A DNA stretch of 53,365 bases from Paraburkholderia phosphatilytica (GCF_003443895.1 NZ_QQOA01000046.1:1-53365), one strand, 5' to 3'; numbered from the stretch's first letter, positions 32,291 to 41,126 are shown. A program made the numbers and translations. The notes: generated from the letters alone by a model not told the origin.

Positions 32291-33178
32291 TCACGCTGCG
32301 GGCAGGCTCAGACGGATGCCAAGCAGTTCTTCGTAGAGCTCGTTGACGCTGGTCGAATCTTTGCCGCCAAGGCCCTTCGCGCGTGCGGCGTTATAGGTCT
32401 GGAGGACTAACTGACCGAGCGGCATCGGCAGGTTCGAGAATTCGTCGAGGCAGAGCTTGATGTCCTTGTGCATCAGGTCGATCGCGAAGTTCGCGGGACG
32501 CTCGGCCGTGAACAGCGTCTTCGGCAGGTAGTCGAGCATCTTGCTTCCGGCGAGCCCTGCGCTCAGCACATCGCACAGCACGTCGAGCTTCGCGCCGGCC
32601 TTTACGCTCGCGGTGAGCACTTCGCCGAGCGCCACCGTGTTGATCGCGGTGAGCAGGTTGTGCGAGAGCTTGGTCAACTGGCCCGCGCCCGTGTCGCCGC
32701 AATGCACGACACGGCCTGCGAGCACGTCGAAAATGGGCTTGAGCTGTTCGATCACCTGCGCCGGGCCGCCAACCATCAACACGAGCTTGCCGTTTTCAGC
32801 GCCGGCGACGCCGCCGCTGACCGGCGAGTCCAGAAAGGCGACATGCTTCTGCGCGGCAGCCGCGGCGATTTCCTTCGTCGTCGCCGGATCGACCGTGCTG
32901 AAGTCCACGATGACCGCGCCTTCCGCGGCGGTCTTCAGCACCCCGTCCGCGCCGGTCACCGCATCGCGCAGCGTCTTTGGGCTCGGCAGGCTGAGCAGGA
33001 TGCGTTCGGCGTCCACCGCAGCGTCGGCAGGGCTTTTCGTTGCCACGGCGCCTTTCGATGCGAGTTCGTCCATCGCAGCACGGCTCGGATCGAACACGCG
33101 GACCTGATGGCCCGCTTCGACCAGGCGAGCGGCCATCCGGCTACCCATGCGACCCACACCGATAAATGCAACCTTCAT
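32291..33178 (-). CDS. 3-hydroxyisobutyrate dehydrogenase family protein
   Basis: 295 residues. The signature MKVAFIGVGRMGSRMAARLV holds the NAD(P) motif; FLDSPVSGGVAGAENGKLVL is the substrate-binding block, and GAGQLTKLSHNLLTAINTVA carries the catalytic Lys region. In many members the catalytic position is K in GxGxxxKxxxN, and K is present here. Members oxidise 3-hydroxyisobutyrate, tartronate semialdehyde, serine derivatives or 2-hydroxy-3-oxo acids. It is the first gene of the six-gene operon, with GGAGGA before the ATG, and diverges from a LysR gene. Linked with the aldehyde dehydrogenase gene, it suggests hydroxyl-to-aldehyde-to-acid steps. Confidence 0.9.
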   Translation of the reverse strand: MKVAFIGVGRMGSRMAARLVEAGHQVRVFDPSRAAMDELASKGAVATKSPADAAVDAERILLSLPSPKTLRDAVTGADGVLKTAAEGAVIVDFSTVDPATTKEIAAAAAQKHVAFLDSPVSGGVAGAENGKLVLMVGGPAQVIEQLKPIFDVLAGRVVHCGDTGAGQLTKLSHNLLTAINTVALGEVLTASVKAGAKLDVLCDVLSAGLAGSKMLDYLPKTLFTAERPANFAIDLMHKDIKLCLDEFSNLPMPLGQLVLQTYNAARAKGLGGKDSTSVNELYEELLGIRLSLPAA

Positions 33179-33346
33179 TGATGTCTCCTCCAACGGATCC
33201 AGTTAGTTCACCCGGACGACGCAGGCGTCGCTAACCCTCTGGCGACAAAGCGGAATTCCTCGAAATCCACGCGCTTCCACGTCTCGGTGAAATGACTATA
33301 GGAAGACAAAAACAGAAAAAAAAGACGACACTTTTTGACGGTATGC

Positions 33347-33361
33347 GTAACTATTGGTTAC
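33347..33361. promoter_or_regulatory. LysR-type T-N11-A box
   Basis: GTAAC-TATTG-GTTAC is a 15-bp inverted repeat containing T-N11-A (T33348, A33360), the LysR consensus form. It lies 28 bp upstream of the LysR ATG at 33389 and about 170 bp from the divergent operon start at 33178. It is the probable recognition site controlling the six-gene operon and autoregulation. Confidence 0.5.
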
Positions 33362-33388
33362 CATTCGTCGCGACGTTATGGAGTCGCC

Positions 33389-34294
33389 ATGCTCAATCTC
33401 AGCCGCCTGCATCTGCTGCATGAACTGTCCGTCCTCGGAACCATCTCCGCGGTCGCCGATGCGGTCCATCTCACGCGGCCTGCCGTGTCGAAACAGCTGG
33501 CGCTGCTCGAGGAGGAACTGCAGACGGTCCTGATCGAACGCTCGGGCAGAGGCGTGCAGCTGACGCCGGCCGGGCGGCGCCTGGTCGCACGGGCAACCGA
33601 CCTGTTTGGAATGGTGGAAGAGATCGAGGCCGAGGTTGCCGCGGCTAACGTCGAGGTCAGCGGTGAAGTGCGGATGTCCGCCTTTGGCTCGCTGGCAAGC
33701 AGCATCGTGCCGCTCGCCGTCAAGATGTTGCTCGACGAGCATCCTCAATTGAGCCTCGTCTTTACGGAACTCGAGCCATCGGAAGGGTTACGCGCAGCGG
33801 CAGCTAAACAGACGGATCTTGCGATCGTGGACGATCTGGTCAGCGCGGAAGCGCTCGCCAATGTGCTGGAATTCCGGCCGCTTTGCGTCGATCACTTCGA
33901 CGTCGTGGTCGCCGCCGGCCACAAGCTCGCAGGCAGACGGTCCGTGCAGTTATCGGATCTGGCGCACGAGCGATGGGCGTTGAACCAGTCCGCGGCCGCT
34001 TACCACACCTTCATTCTGAACGCCTGTTATGCGGGGGGCTTTACGCCGAAGGTCACCACCAGCAGCCGCAACATGGCCGTGACCCTCGAGATGGTCAGAA
34101 CAGGTGGCGCAGTCGCGTTGCTGCCACGCCTTGGGTTAAGGCACGTGGAGAACGATCCAGGCTTCGCGGTCATTCCAGTCGATCCGGTTCTGAACCGGCG
34201 CGTGTTCGTGGCGTTGCCGAAGGGCACTGCTAAACGGCCTGCGGTAGCGGCCGTCCTGGATGCACTGACGTTAGCAGTCGGCGAATCAAGCTAG
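33389..34294 (+). CDS. LysR family regulator of the DUF4392/PLP operon
   Basis: 301 residues. The helix-turn-helix is MLNLSRLHLLHELSVLGTIS with AVADAVHLTRPAVSKQLALL, followed by the LTPAGRRLVARA linker and an effector domain with VSGEVRMSAFGSLASSIVP. It is divergent from the six-gene operon and shares its promoter region, the usual arrangement for a LysR activator responding to a pathway metabolite. The ATG at 33389 has GGAG upstream at 6-7 nt; residues from an earlier frame start are not family-like. The ligand would be informative for identifying the unknown pathway. Confidence 0.92.
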   Translation: MLNLSRLHLLHELSVLGTISAVADAVHLTRPAVSKQLALLEEELQTVLIERSGRGVQLTPAGRRLVARATDLFGMVEEIEAEVAAANVEVSGEVRMSAFGSLASSIVPLAVKMLLDEHPQLSLVFTELEPSEGLRAAAAKQTDLAIVDDLVSAEALANVLEFRPLCVDHFDVVVAAGHKLAGRRSVQLSDLAHERWALNQSAAAYHTFILNACYAGGFTPKVTTSSRNMAVTLEMVRTGGAVALLPRLGLRHVENDPGFAVIPVDPVLNRRVFVALPKGTAKRPAVAAVLDALTLAVGESS

Positions 34295-34452
34295 CAACGG
34301 CAAAAGACTCCATACGGTCTACGAAACACGCTCTGTCCGGTTTCGCACACAGACCAGCGCGACGCCGTGACCACTGCGCTCATGTGACAAATTCACGAAC
34401 TACGGCGGGTTGCGCGAGTCGAAAAACTATCGTTCCTTTGCAGGGCAGATGG

Positions 34453-35022
34453 ATGCTCGATACTGTAAGGAAAATTAAAGTTACTGCCACGTTAGCGTGC
34501 GTCGCTATCGCGATAACGTTCGGCTTCGTCGGGTCATGTCCGGGGCAGACTAACGACGACAGTTCCGGTCAGACTGACGCCGCTTCAAACGCCGTCGCGG
34601 ACGCTCCGTCGCTAAGCATCGCTCCCGTTGATTCCACGAAACAGGGATGCGGTTCGGTCATACTCAACTGCGATACATCGACGCAATTCGCCACGCCCAA
34701 CCACCAGCTGGTCGACTCCGCAACGGCGCGCGATCAGGCACGACGCAAACAGGCTCAGGCAGATCGCGAAGCCGCCGACAAGGCCTTGCAACGTCGCATC
34801 GAGTTCGCCCGGACGCATCCGAATGCCATCTTCGTGTACGGCCAAAAAACAGCTCCCGCGGAAAGCGTCACCGATATCTTCAATCGAACGCTTGGCGTGA
34901 GCTATACATCAATGACGACGACGAGCTTCAATTCATCGGGTGATCGCACCGAATGCGTCAACGCCTGCCGTGGCCCGGCTTGCTGTGTGACGACGCCATC
35001 GGCGGCAAACAGCAGTCAGTGA
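34453..35022 (+). CDS. Hypothetical exported protein
   Basis: 189 residues, not recognised. The N-terminus MLDTVRKIKVTATLACVAIA is basic then hydrophobic, and FVGSC near residue 28 could be a weak lipobox, so export or lipid anchoring is likely. The middle is Ala/Gln/Arg-rich and probably helical (RDQARRKQAQADREAADKAL). The C-terminus has four Cys in ECVNACRGPACCVTT, suggestive of disulphides in the periplasm. The ATG at 34453 follows AGGG; a GTG at 34384 would extend it by 23 codons. It lies alone between a LysR gene and the broken depolymerase gene. No function can be assigned. Confidence 0.55.
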   Translation: MLDTVRKIKVTATLACVAIAITFGFVGSCPGQTNDDSSGQTDAASNAVADAPSLSIAPVDSTKQGCGSVILNCDTSTQFATPNHQLVDSATARDQARRKQAQADREAADKALQRRIEFARTHPNAIFVYGQKTAPAESVTDIFNRTLGVSYTSMTTTSFNSSGDRTECVNACRGPACCVTTPSAANSSQ

Positions 35023-35029
35023 ATGCCGG

Positions 35030-35044
35030 GAGCAATTCTTGCTC
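35030..35044. terminator. Small hairpin after the hypothetical gene
   Basis: GAGCAA-TTC-TTGCTC is a perfect 6-bp stem with a 3-nt loop, 8 bp after the TGA of the hypothetical exported gene. It has no T-tract. A weak candidate for a transcription end. Confidence 0.3.
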
Positions 35045-35169
35045 AGTCTGCGAATGTCCGCGCGCAGCGCTCCGCATCATCTATTCGCGTTTTGTTATGC
35101 CCTGTGTCCAGGTAGAACCGGAGACCGCCTCAGTCAGACGGGCGCTCTGACGTGGACGTGGAGACGACC

Positions 35170-36339
35170 ATGATGACGACAACGTTGGGCTTACGGTTAG
35201 CGTCGGCCGCTGTGCTCACGATCAGCCTCGCCGCGTGCGGTGGTGGCGATTCGACCAGTACGGATGCCGTTGCAATGAAAGCATCCGCTGAGGCGAAGTC
35301 GTTAGCCGCAACAGGAAGCGCCACCGCAGACAGTAGTTCGAATGCGTCCAGGGTCAGCCGACTTCAGCGCTATCAGATCGACCCCGCGAAGGTCTTCGTC
35401 GCCGGCATTTCTTCTGGCGGCTTCGCAGCGGTGCAGATGCACGTTGCTCACTCGTCCACCTTCAAAGGGGCCGCTGTTTATGCTGGCGGCGTGTACTGGT
35501 GCGCGGGCGCCGGCGGGGCAGCGACAGCCTTGACGAACTGCGGCGGCTTGACGTGACCGACGAATCAGGCGTCGTACAACAGCACGCTGACCGCATCCGA
35601 GGCGTATCTCGACACGCAATCGGCCCTCGGCACCATCGACCCGGCGACGAACCTGCGTCGGCAGCCCGTTTACCTCTGGTCCGGCACGCAGGACGAAGTG
35701 GTCAATCCGCTCGAAATGGCCGACCTGAACTCGGAGTACCAGCACTATGGGGCCCGCGTTCGTTTCGACCATACCTTTCCAGCCGAGCACGGGTGGGAAT
35801 CGCCTGACGGCGAACTTGCCTGCGGCACGCTCGGGAGTCCCTACATGGTGCGTTGCTCGGAAAATGGCGCAGTCTACGACTCCGTAAAAACGTGGCTGAC
35901 GATGTTCCTTGGCTCATTGAAACCGCGCAACAACGGAAAGCTGTCGGGTACGCTTTCTTCATTCGATCAAACCGAATTCGGCGCGTCCCCCAACCTTTCG
36001 ATGAGCTCGACGGGGAGCGTTTTTGTTCCCAAAGCATGTGCGCAAGGGCAAAGGTGCGGACTCGTGCTCGCCCTTCATGGCTGCCTGCAGGAGGCTTCGC
36101 TGATCGGAAACCGCTGGGTCACCGAGGCGGGTATCAATGAATGGGCCGATACGAACGATCTGGTGGTCGTGTATCCCGACACGATTGCGTCATCTGCGCC
36201 AGAACCCACGAACCCGAACGCATGCTTCGACTGGTGGGGTTATTCCAATCAATACGACCCGAACTACGCACTCAAAAGCGGCTTGCAGATGTCGGTGCTC
36301 TTTGCGATGGTGCAGCGCGTGACGGGTCGACCGAATTGA
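35170..36339 (+). pseudogene. phaZ: Extracellular PHB depolymerase with in-frame TGA
   Basis: A 389-residue reading frame interrupted only by TGA at 35554-35556. The N-terminus is a lipoprotein signal (VLTISLAACGGG). Upstream of the stop lies the lipase box GISSGGFAAVQ with the nucleophile Ser; downstream, in the same frame, are the rest of the triad (SGTQDEVV for Asp, AEHGWESPDGE for His), CGLVLALHGCLQEA and CFDWWGYSNQYDPNYALKSG. The family secretes poly(3-hydroxybutyrate) depolymerases. Truncation after about 128 residues would separate the triad, so the product should be inactive unless the stop is read through. All other sequence is intact, so the mutation is recent or an assembly error. 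GGAG precedes the ATG. Confidence 0.85.
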
Positions 36340-36853
36340 AGCGTTGCCCGCGATGGGCAGCGTGTGTCTCACGGATGGTCCGCAGGAGCACAGACGGTCT
36401 TGAGGCGCGGCTCCGGACCAGAAGCGACTGCAAAGATCCGCTTGCAGTTGCGCGCCCCTCGTTACGCGCATTTTGATTGGTTCGCTATTCTAACGATATC
36501 TCCCGAGACGGGCGCAGCGCGATCCTGAATTTCGGAGGAGTCGTTCCAACGGGGCCGGTTGGATCGCCGCGAATTGACCCGATCCAGCCCCTGGATCCCG
36601 CACGATCTCAGCGGCAGCGTCCAGAAGTCGACTCGTCGTTGAAACGCCCACGGCAACACCGTCTCGAACAATTAAGCGTTCACTGGCGACCGCATGTCGC
36701 GTCCGGCCTGCTGACAAACAATTTATGATTGAGGTCATCAAATTGTGGGGCGCCCCTGTTCTCGCAGTCCAATCCCGATCGGCAAACGCATCGCTTGCCG
36801 CTGAAGGTGATTGGCGCCCCTGCCAGCTTCGTCATCATTAAATAGAGGTCACC
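36340..36853. other. Intergenic region without a confident gene
   Basis: I find no convincing gene in these 514 bp. Frames of about 83 codons occur on both strands (36477-36728 and 36490-36741) without ribosome sites or family resemblance. The last part becomes AT-rich and contains GGCGCCCCTG twice (36749-36758, 36813-36822) and a small hairpin CGGCAA/TTGCCG (36780-36800), probably promoter or leader of the downstream 50-codon ORF. Confidence 0.5.
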
Positions 36854-37006
36854 ATGAAATACATCAACCGCATCGCGGCGTCTGCAACGCTCGCGGTAGT
36901 CGCCTTCGGTCTCGCAACGTTCGTCCAGATCAAGTTCTTTCCGAAGACCGCCGACAACAACCCGGTCGCGCGCATCGTCCTCAACGTTGAGTCCTGGAAC
37001 AGCTGA
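36854..37006 (+). CDS. 50-residue exported or membrane small protein
   Basis: An ATG with GAGGT at 5 nt opens 50 codons: a basic N-terminus (MKYINRIAAS), a hydrophobic stretch (ATLAVVAFGLATFVQI) and a polar tail (PKTADNNPVARIVLNVESWN). It resembles a signal-anchored or secreted small protein. It is too short to show family hallmarks and I do not recognise it. Upstream 500 bp are non-coding and AT-rich near the start; it is convergent with the thiamine-diphosphate enzyme gene, 25 bp away. Confidence 0.55.
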   Translation: MKYINRIAASATLAVVAFGLATFVQIKFFPKTADNNPVARIVLNVESWNS

Positions 37007-37031
37007 TTCGTATAACTACAGAATCAAAGGC

Positions 37032-38681
37032 TCACGCCACCCGGGCCCTGATGGACGGCACCGCAACACCTTCGATCATGATGTTCACGCATGCCGGCAG
37101 CTTCGATCGCTGCGCGGCGTGTGCCTGGTCCACCGCATCTCTCACGTCGTCCGCCTGCTCGACGAACACGCCTGATCCACCGAAAGCCTCGGTCACACGA
37201 TCGTAACGTGTGGGCAGCAACTCGCAACCGATCAACCGTTCGGCGCCGTAGCTTCGCAGCTGGATCTGGTACTCGGCGTTCCAGCGCGCATCGTTGCCCA
37301 CGACGGCGATAAAGGGCAATCCATAGCGCACGGCGGTATCCATTTCGGCTGCATGAAATCCGAACGTGCCATCGCCCATCACGGCAACGACGGGCGCGTC
37401 TGGGTGCGCAACGCGTGCCGCCAGCGCGAACGGAAGTGCGGCGCCAATTGCCCCGGCAACGCCGTTGACGATGCGATTGGGCGCTCGCAGGCAAGCTTGC
37501 GCCCATTGCCCGAATTCGCCGCCATCGGAAACGAAAATGGCATCGGGATGGCTGTCCAGCAGCGTCTGGAACGGCGCGAGCGCCTGAACCGGATGGACAC
37601 GCTTTTCAAGCGACGAAGACGCCGTGCGCCATTCATCGGGCCGCCACGCGATCGCGTCTTGCACATCGCGCGCCCATCGTTCATCGCACGTGTCAACGTC
37701 GCCACGCACCGCGGCCAGCATGTCGAGCGCCGGGAACGTATCCGCCACAGCCGTCCCTTTCAACCGTTCACCCACCGCGCGACGGGTACGTGCAATCTCG
37801 TGCGGCTCCGGGTCGATCTGCAGGAAAGTACAGTCCCGCGCAAATGCAGGCGATTTGCCGAACGCCAATGTGAAATCCAGCCGCTTGCCCAGCAACATCA
37901 CGCAGTCGGCCTGCGCGAGGACTTCGGCGAAGGCACCCAGGCTCGGATCGTTGACTCCCCGGGGACTCTCCATGCCGACTACCGGAATACCGAGCGCCCC
38001 CGCCAGCGCTTCGCTCCGCTTGCGGCCCGCGCGGCCCATGCACGCGGGTCCAACCAGGATCAACGGGCGCGACGCGTTGGTCAGGCTCGCGGCGAGGCGC
38101 GTCGCTGTTGCGGCATCGAGCAGTTGCGCAGGTGGCAGGAAGTGCCCGGCTTCGACTTCTTCGGGCAGGTGAGAAGCGCCCTCCAGCACGTCGGTCGGAA
38201 GGCTCAGATGAACGGGCCCTGGTCGTCCGGACTGCGCGACGCGTATCGCCTGAATAACTTCATCGACGAGGGTATGTGGATGTTGTGCGGTGGCGGCCAT
38301 CTTGACCAGAGGCGCTGCGAGATCCGCCTGCCGCATTTCCTGGAACGCGCCCATGCCCAACTGATCGTGCGGAGCATGCCCCGAGAGAAGCAGAACCGGC
38401 GATTCCGCCATCTGAGCCGTATAGAGCGCCGACACCGCGTTCGCGTGACCTGGACCGCCGGTCACCAACGCTACGCCGACCTTGCCGGTCAACCGTGCAT
38501 AGGCGTCCGCCATGTGCACGGCCGCAGCTTCATGGCGCGTGTGGAACAGCTCGATTCCCGCGCCAATGCATGCGTCGAATACCGGCATGATGTGGTTGCC
38601 CGACAGCGTGAAGATGTGCTTCACACCTGCTTTCGACAACGCCCCTACCAACGCGTCAGCGCCGCGGCATGCGATCGACAT
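37032..38681 (-). CDS. Thiamine-diphosphate enzyme of the acetolactate synthase-like group
   Basis: 549 residues with three ThDP-enzyme domains. The N-terminal pyrimidine-binding domain has the cofactor-activating Glu51 in FHTRHEAAAVHMADAYARLT, then GPGHANAVSALYTAQMAESP; the C-terminal domain has VVAVMGDGTFGFHAAEMDTA with the GDG metal-binding motif and a downstream Asn in VVGNDARWN. Relatives include acetolactate synthase, oxalyl-CoA decarboxylase and benzoylformate decarboxylase, so it cleaves or forms a C-C bond next to a carbonyl. The substrate is unknown. It diverges from tctBA-like transporter genes, suggesting a role with the imported organic acid. AGGAGATATCGCA precedes the ATG. Confidence 0.85.
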   Translation of the reverse strand: MSIACRGADALVGALSKAGVKHIFTLSGNHIMPVFDACIGAGIELFHTRHEAAAVHMADAYARLTGKVGVALVTGGPGHANAVSALYTAQMAESPVLLLSGHAPHDQLGMGAFQEMRQADLAAPLVKMAATAQHPHTLVDEVIQAIRVAQSGRPGPVHLSLPTDVLEGASHLPEEVEAGHFLPPAQLLDAATATRLAASLTNASRPLILVGPACMGRAGRKRSEALAGALGIPVVGMESPRGVNDPSLGAFAEVLAQADCVMLLGKRLDFTLAFGKSPAFARDCTFLQIDPEPHEIARTRRAVGERLKGTAVADTFPALDMLAAVRGDVDTCDERWARDVQDAIAWRPDEWRTASSSLEKRVHPVQALAPFQTLLDSHPDAIFVSDGGEFGQWAQACLRAPNRIVNGVAGAIGAALPFALAARVAHPDAPVVAVMGDGTFGFHAAEMDTAVRYGLPFIAVVGNDARWNAEYQIQLRSYGAERLIGCELLPTRYDRVTEAFGGSGVFVEQADDVRDAVDQAHAAQRSKLPACVNIMIEGVAVPSIRARVA

Positions 38682-39084
38682 TGCGATATCTCCTGTTCAA
38701 GACGTTTTGATTCCCGCGTTTCATGGGTGCCGGGTGGATTATTCGCGTCATCTTTCATGGCGAACAGTGAGTAATTCTTGGCGTGAACGAAAGATTCTCT
38801 TCTTCTCGCGCTCAACGATGGGAGACACCCATGTTTTCCCTGATGGCAAACCCGAGGCTAACACATTACATTGCAGCTCATACATATGAGTTGTATGACT
38901 GTGCCGGATCGGCAACGCTATCAGCGGGCGATATGCGCGCGCCGGTGACACAGCAAAATCCGATTCGTAGTGCTATCTTTTCCCGACTATTCAGGGTCCG
39001 GGCAAAGTTGCCGGAACTGGCCCGCCACACGTCTTTGCCGGGCTTCGATGCGGATATCGATCGCTCAGGCGGCGGAGGTGTGCA
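38682..39084. promoter_or_regulatory. Divergent promoter region with CTCAT-N4-ATGAG repeat
   Basis: 403 bp separate the ThDP enzyme gene and tctB. CTCAT-ACAT-ATGAG (38877-38890) overlaps a second inverted pair CATAC/GTATG (38879-38897). AT-rich sequence surrounds it. This looks like an operator region for both divergent units; no regulator gene is adjacent. I see no gene here. Confidence 0.4.
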
Positions 39085-39558
39085 TTGAACCGCAGACTTT
39101 CTTTCAGCAAGGATTACTACGCCGGCGCACTGATGGTCGTGATCGGCCTGAGCGCCGCGTACGCCGGTGTGTCCTATGACGTTGGATCGCTGACGAGCAT
39201 GGGCGCTGGATTTTTTCCGCTAGCGGTGGGCTCGCTTCTGGCGTTTGTCGGCGTTCTGATCGCCACGATGGCCAAGGATCTGCCCAAGCCCGCGCAAGAT
39301 ACCGCGGATGCGCATTCCCGACTGCCCGACCTGCGTGGCGCCGTCTGCATTATCGCGGGCACGCTGGCCTTCATCCTGATCGGCAAATACGGCGGCCTGC
39401 TTCCCGCCACCTTCGCGATCGTCTTCATTTCCGCGCTCGGAGACCGGACCAATACCCTGTTTCGCGCAGCCGCGTTGTCGATCGTCATGTGCGCGATCGC
39501 CCTCGTTGTCTTCTCATGGGCGCTAAAGCTTCAGCTGGCGCCGTTTGCCTGGGGATAG
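39085..39558 (+). CDS. Tripartite tricarboxylate transporter TctB-like small subunit
   Basis: 157 residues with about four membrane spans: GALMVVIGLSAAYAGVSYDV, FPLAVGSLLAFVGVLIATM, GAVCIIAGTLAFILIG and a long C-terminal span. The pattern YDVGSLTSMGAGFFPLAVGS is typical of TctB. The start is TTG at 39085, chosen because GGAGG lies 6 nt upstream and no ATG suits the family N-terminus. It overlaps the region of the tctA start, so the pair is co-translated. A periplasmic TctC receptor gene (41656-42651) converges on the pair and may complete the transporter. Such systems import C4-C6 organic acids, including sulfolactate in some bacteria. Confidence 0.85.
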   Translation: MNRRLSFSKDYYAGALMVVIGLSAAYAGVSYDVGSLTSMGAGFFPLAVGSLLAFVGVLIATMAKDLPKPAQDTADAHSRLPDLRGAVCIIAGTLAFILIGKYGGLLPATFAIVFISALGDRTNTLFRAAALSIVMCAIALVVFSWALKLQLAPFAWG

Positions 39559-39566
39559 TGAGCAAC

Positions 39567-41126
39567 ATGATCGACCAATCCTTGCACGACCTCTTTTACG
39601 GCTTCTCGGTTGCACTTCAGGGCTCCAACCTGATGTGGTCGTTCTTCGGCGTCCTCGTGGGCAACATGGTGGGCGTGCTGCCGGGCATGGGCGCACTTTC
39701 GGCGATTTCCATCCTGCTGCCGCTGACCTATGTCATGCATCCTGTGCCGGCCATCCTGATGCTCGCCGGTATTTTCTACGGATCGCAATACGGCGGCGCG
39801 ATCGGCGCCATTCTGCTCAACCTTCCTTCTCATCCTCCCCATGCGATTACCTGCCTCGACGGGTATCCCATGGCGAAGGCCGGCCGGGGCGGCGCGGCGC
39901 TTGGCATCACGATGCTGAGTTCATTCTTTGCAGCGTCGACCGGCATCATCCTGATGATCTTTGCTTCGCCATTGCTGACGGCAATGGCATTCAAGTTCGG
40001 CCCCTCGGAAATATTTTCGGTCATGTTGCTGGGTCTTCTCGCGGGTTCGACGATGTCGAGAGGTTCGGCGCTAAAAGGCGTTGCGATGACGCTTTTCGGC
40101 CTGCTGTGCGGCATGGTCGGCACCGACGTGAATACGGGCACGTTCCGCTTCACCTTTGGCCTGACCGACATGAACGATGGGCTCGAACTGGTTGCCATCG
40201 CAATGGGCCTGTTCGGCGTGGCGGATTTCCTCTGCAACGTCAACAGAATGCAGATATCGAACAAGTCGCTCGACGTGCGCTTCAAGGACATGCGCCCGAC
40301 CCGCGACGAGCTCAAAGCCAGCTTCTGGCCAATGGCCCGAGGGACGGCCGTGGGTGCTCTTTTCGGCGCCATGCCGGGTACCGGCCCGACGATCACGACG
40401 TTCGTCGCCTACGCGCTCGAGCGCAAGCTCTCCAGGCACCCACAGAAGTTCGGAACCGGCGTGATTGCCGGCGTCGCGGCGCCCGAAGCATCATCGCACT
40501 CGAAAACACAGGTTGATTTCATACCGACGATGAGCCTCGGCATACCGGGCGATCCAGTCATGGCGCTGATTCTCGGCGCGCTCATCATTCAGGGCATTAC
40601 GCCTGGCCCCCAGCTCATTTCGGACCATCCGGATATTTTCTGGGGACTCATTGCAAGCTTCTGGATCGGGAACATTCTTCTCGTTTTGCTAAACGTGCCG
40701 ATGATCGGCATATGGGTCAAACTGCTAAGGCTGCCGTACCGCTATCTCTTTCCTTCCGCGATGTTCTTCATTGCCGTCGGTGTGTTCAGCACGCAGAACA
40801 GCCTTTTCGAGGTGTGGCAAGTGCTGGCGTTCGGCGTTATCGGCACTGTCTTCAACTACCTTGGATTTTCGGTTGCGCCCATCCTGCTCGGCTTCGTTCT
40901 GGGACCGATGATCGAAGAGAACTTTCGCCGCGCGCTGCTCATTTCGCACGGAAATATGTTCATTTTTGTCGATCGGCCGATCAGTTGCGGGTTCCTCATC
41001 GCATCGCTGCTGCTTGTCGTGATGGTCACGCTGTCGGCACACCGGAACCGCCGGCGCGCGAACAGGACGGATCGCGTGCGTCCGGCCGGGACGCGAGCCG
41101 AAATGCCCCGGACGAGTGGCGATTAA
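39567..41126 (+). CDS. Tripartite tricarboxylate transporter TctA-like large permease
   Basis: 519 residues, about twelve membrane spans. Family hallmarks: GVLVGNMVGVLPGMGALSAI near the start, FYGSQYGGAIGAILLNLPSH, TTFVAYALERKLSRHPQKFG, and GVAAPEASSHSKTQVDFIPT followed by SLGIPGDPVMALILGALIIQ. TctA is the transport channel that works with TctB and a periplasmic receptor, driven by a sodium or proton gradient. The ATG at 39567 is preferred to a GTG at 39558 that overlaps the tctB stop. The C-terminal end is unusually Arg-rich. It follows tctB, which is divergent from the ThDP enzyme gene. Confidence 0.93.
   Translation: MIDQSLHDLFYGFSVALQGSNLMWSFFGVLVGNMVGVLPGMGALSAISILLPLTYVMHPVPAILMLAGIFYGSQYGGAIGAILLNLPSHPPHAITCLDGYPMAKAGRGGAALGITMLSSFFAASTGIILMIFASPLLTAMAFKFGPSEIFSVMLLGLLAGSTMSRGSALKGVAMTLFGLLCGMVGTDVNTGTFRFTFGLTDMNDGLELVAIAMGLFGVADFLCNVNRMQISNKSLDVRFKDMRPTRDELKASFWPMARGTAVGALFGAMPGTGPTITTFVAYALERKLSRHPQKFGTGVIAGVAAPEASSHSKTQVDFIPTMSLGIPGDPVMALILGALIIQGITPGPQLISDHPDIFWGLIASFWIGNILLVLLNVPMIGIWVKLLRLPYRYLFPSAMFFIAVGVFSTQNSLFEVWQVLAFGVIGTVFNYLGFSVAPILLGFVLGPMIEENFRRALLISHGNMFIFVDRPISCGFLIASLLLVVMVTLSAHRNRRRANRTDRVRPAGTRAEMPRTSGD

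Noticed and set aside
35554..35556. In-frame TGA in phaZ as a possible selenocysteine codon
   Set aside because: The protein family has no redox Cys/Sec at this place and no SECIS-like hairpin is evident directly downstream; nonsense mutation or sequence error is simpler.
36477..36741. Overlapping 83-codon frames on both strands in the 36.4-36.8 kb gap
   Set aside because: No ribosome sites, no family pattern, and neither is clearly better than the other.
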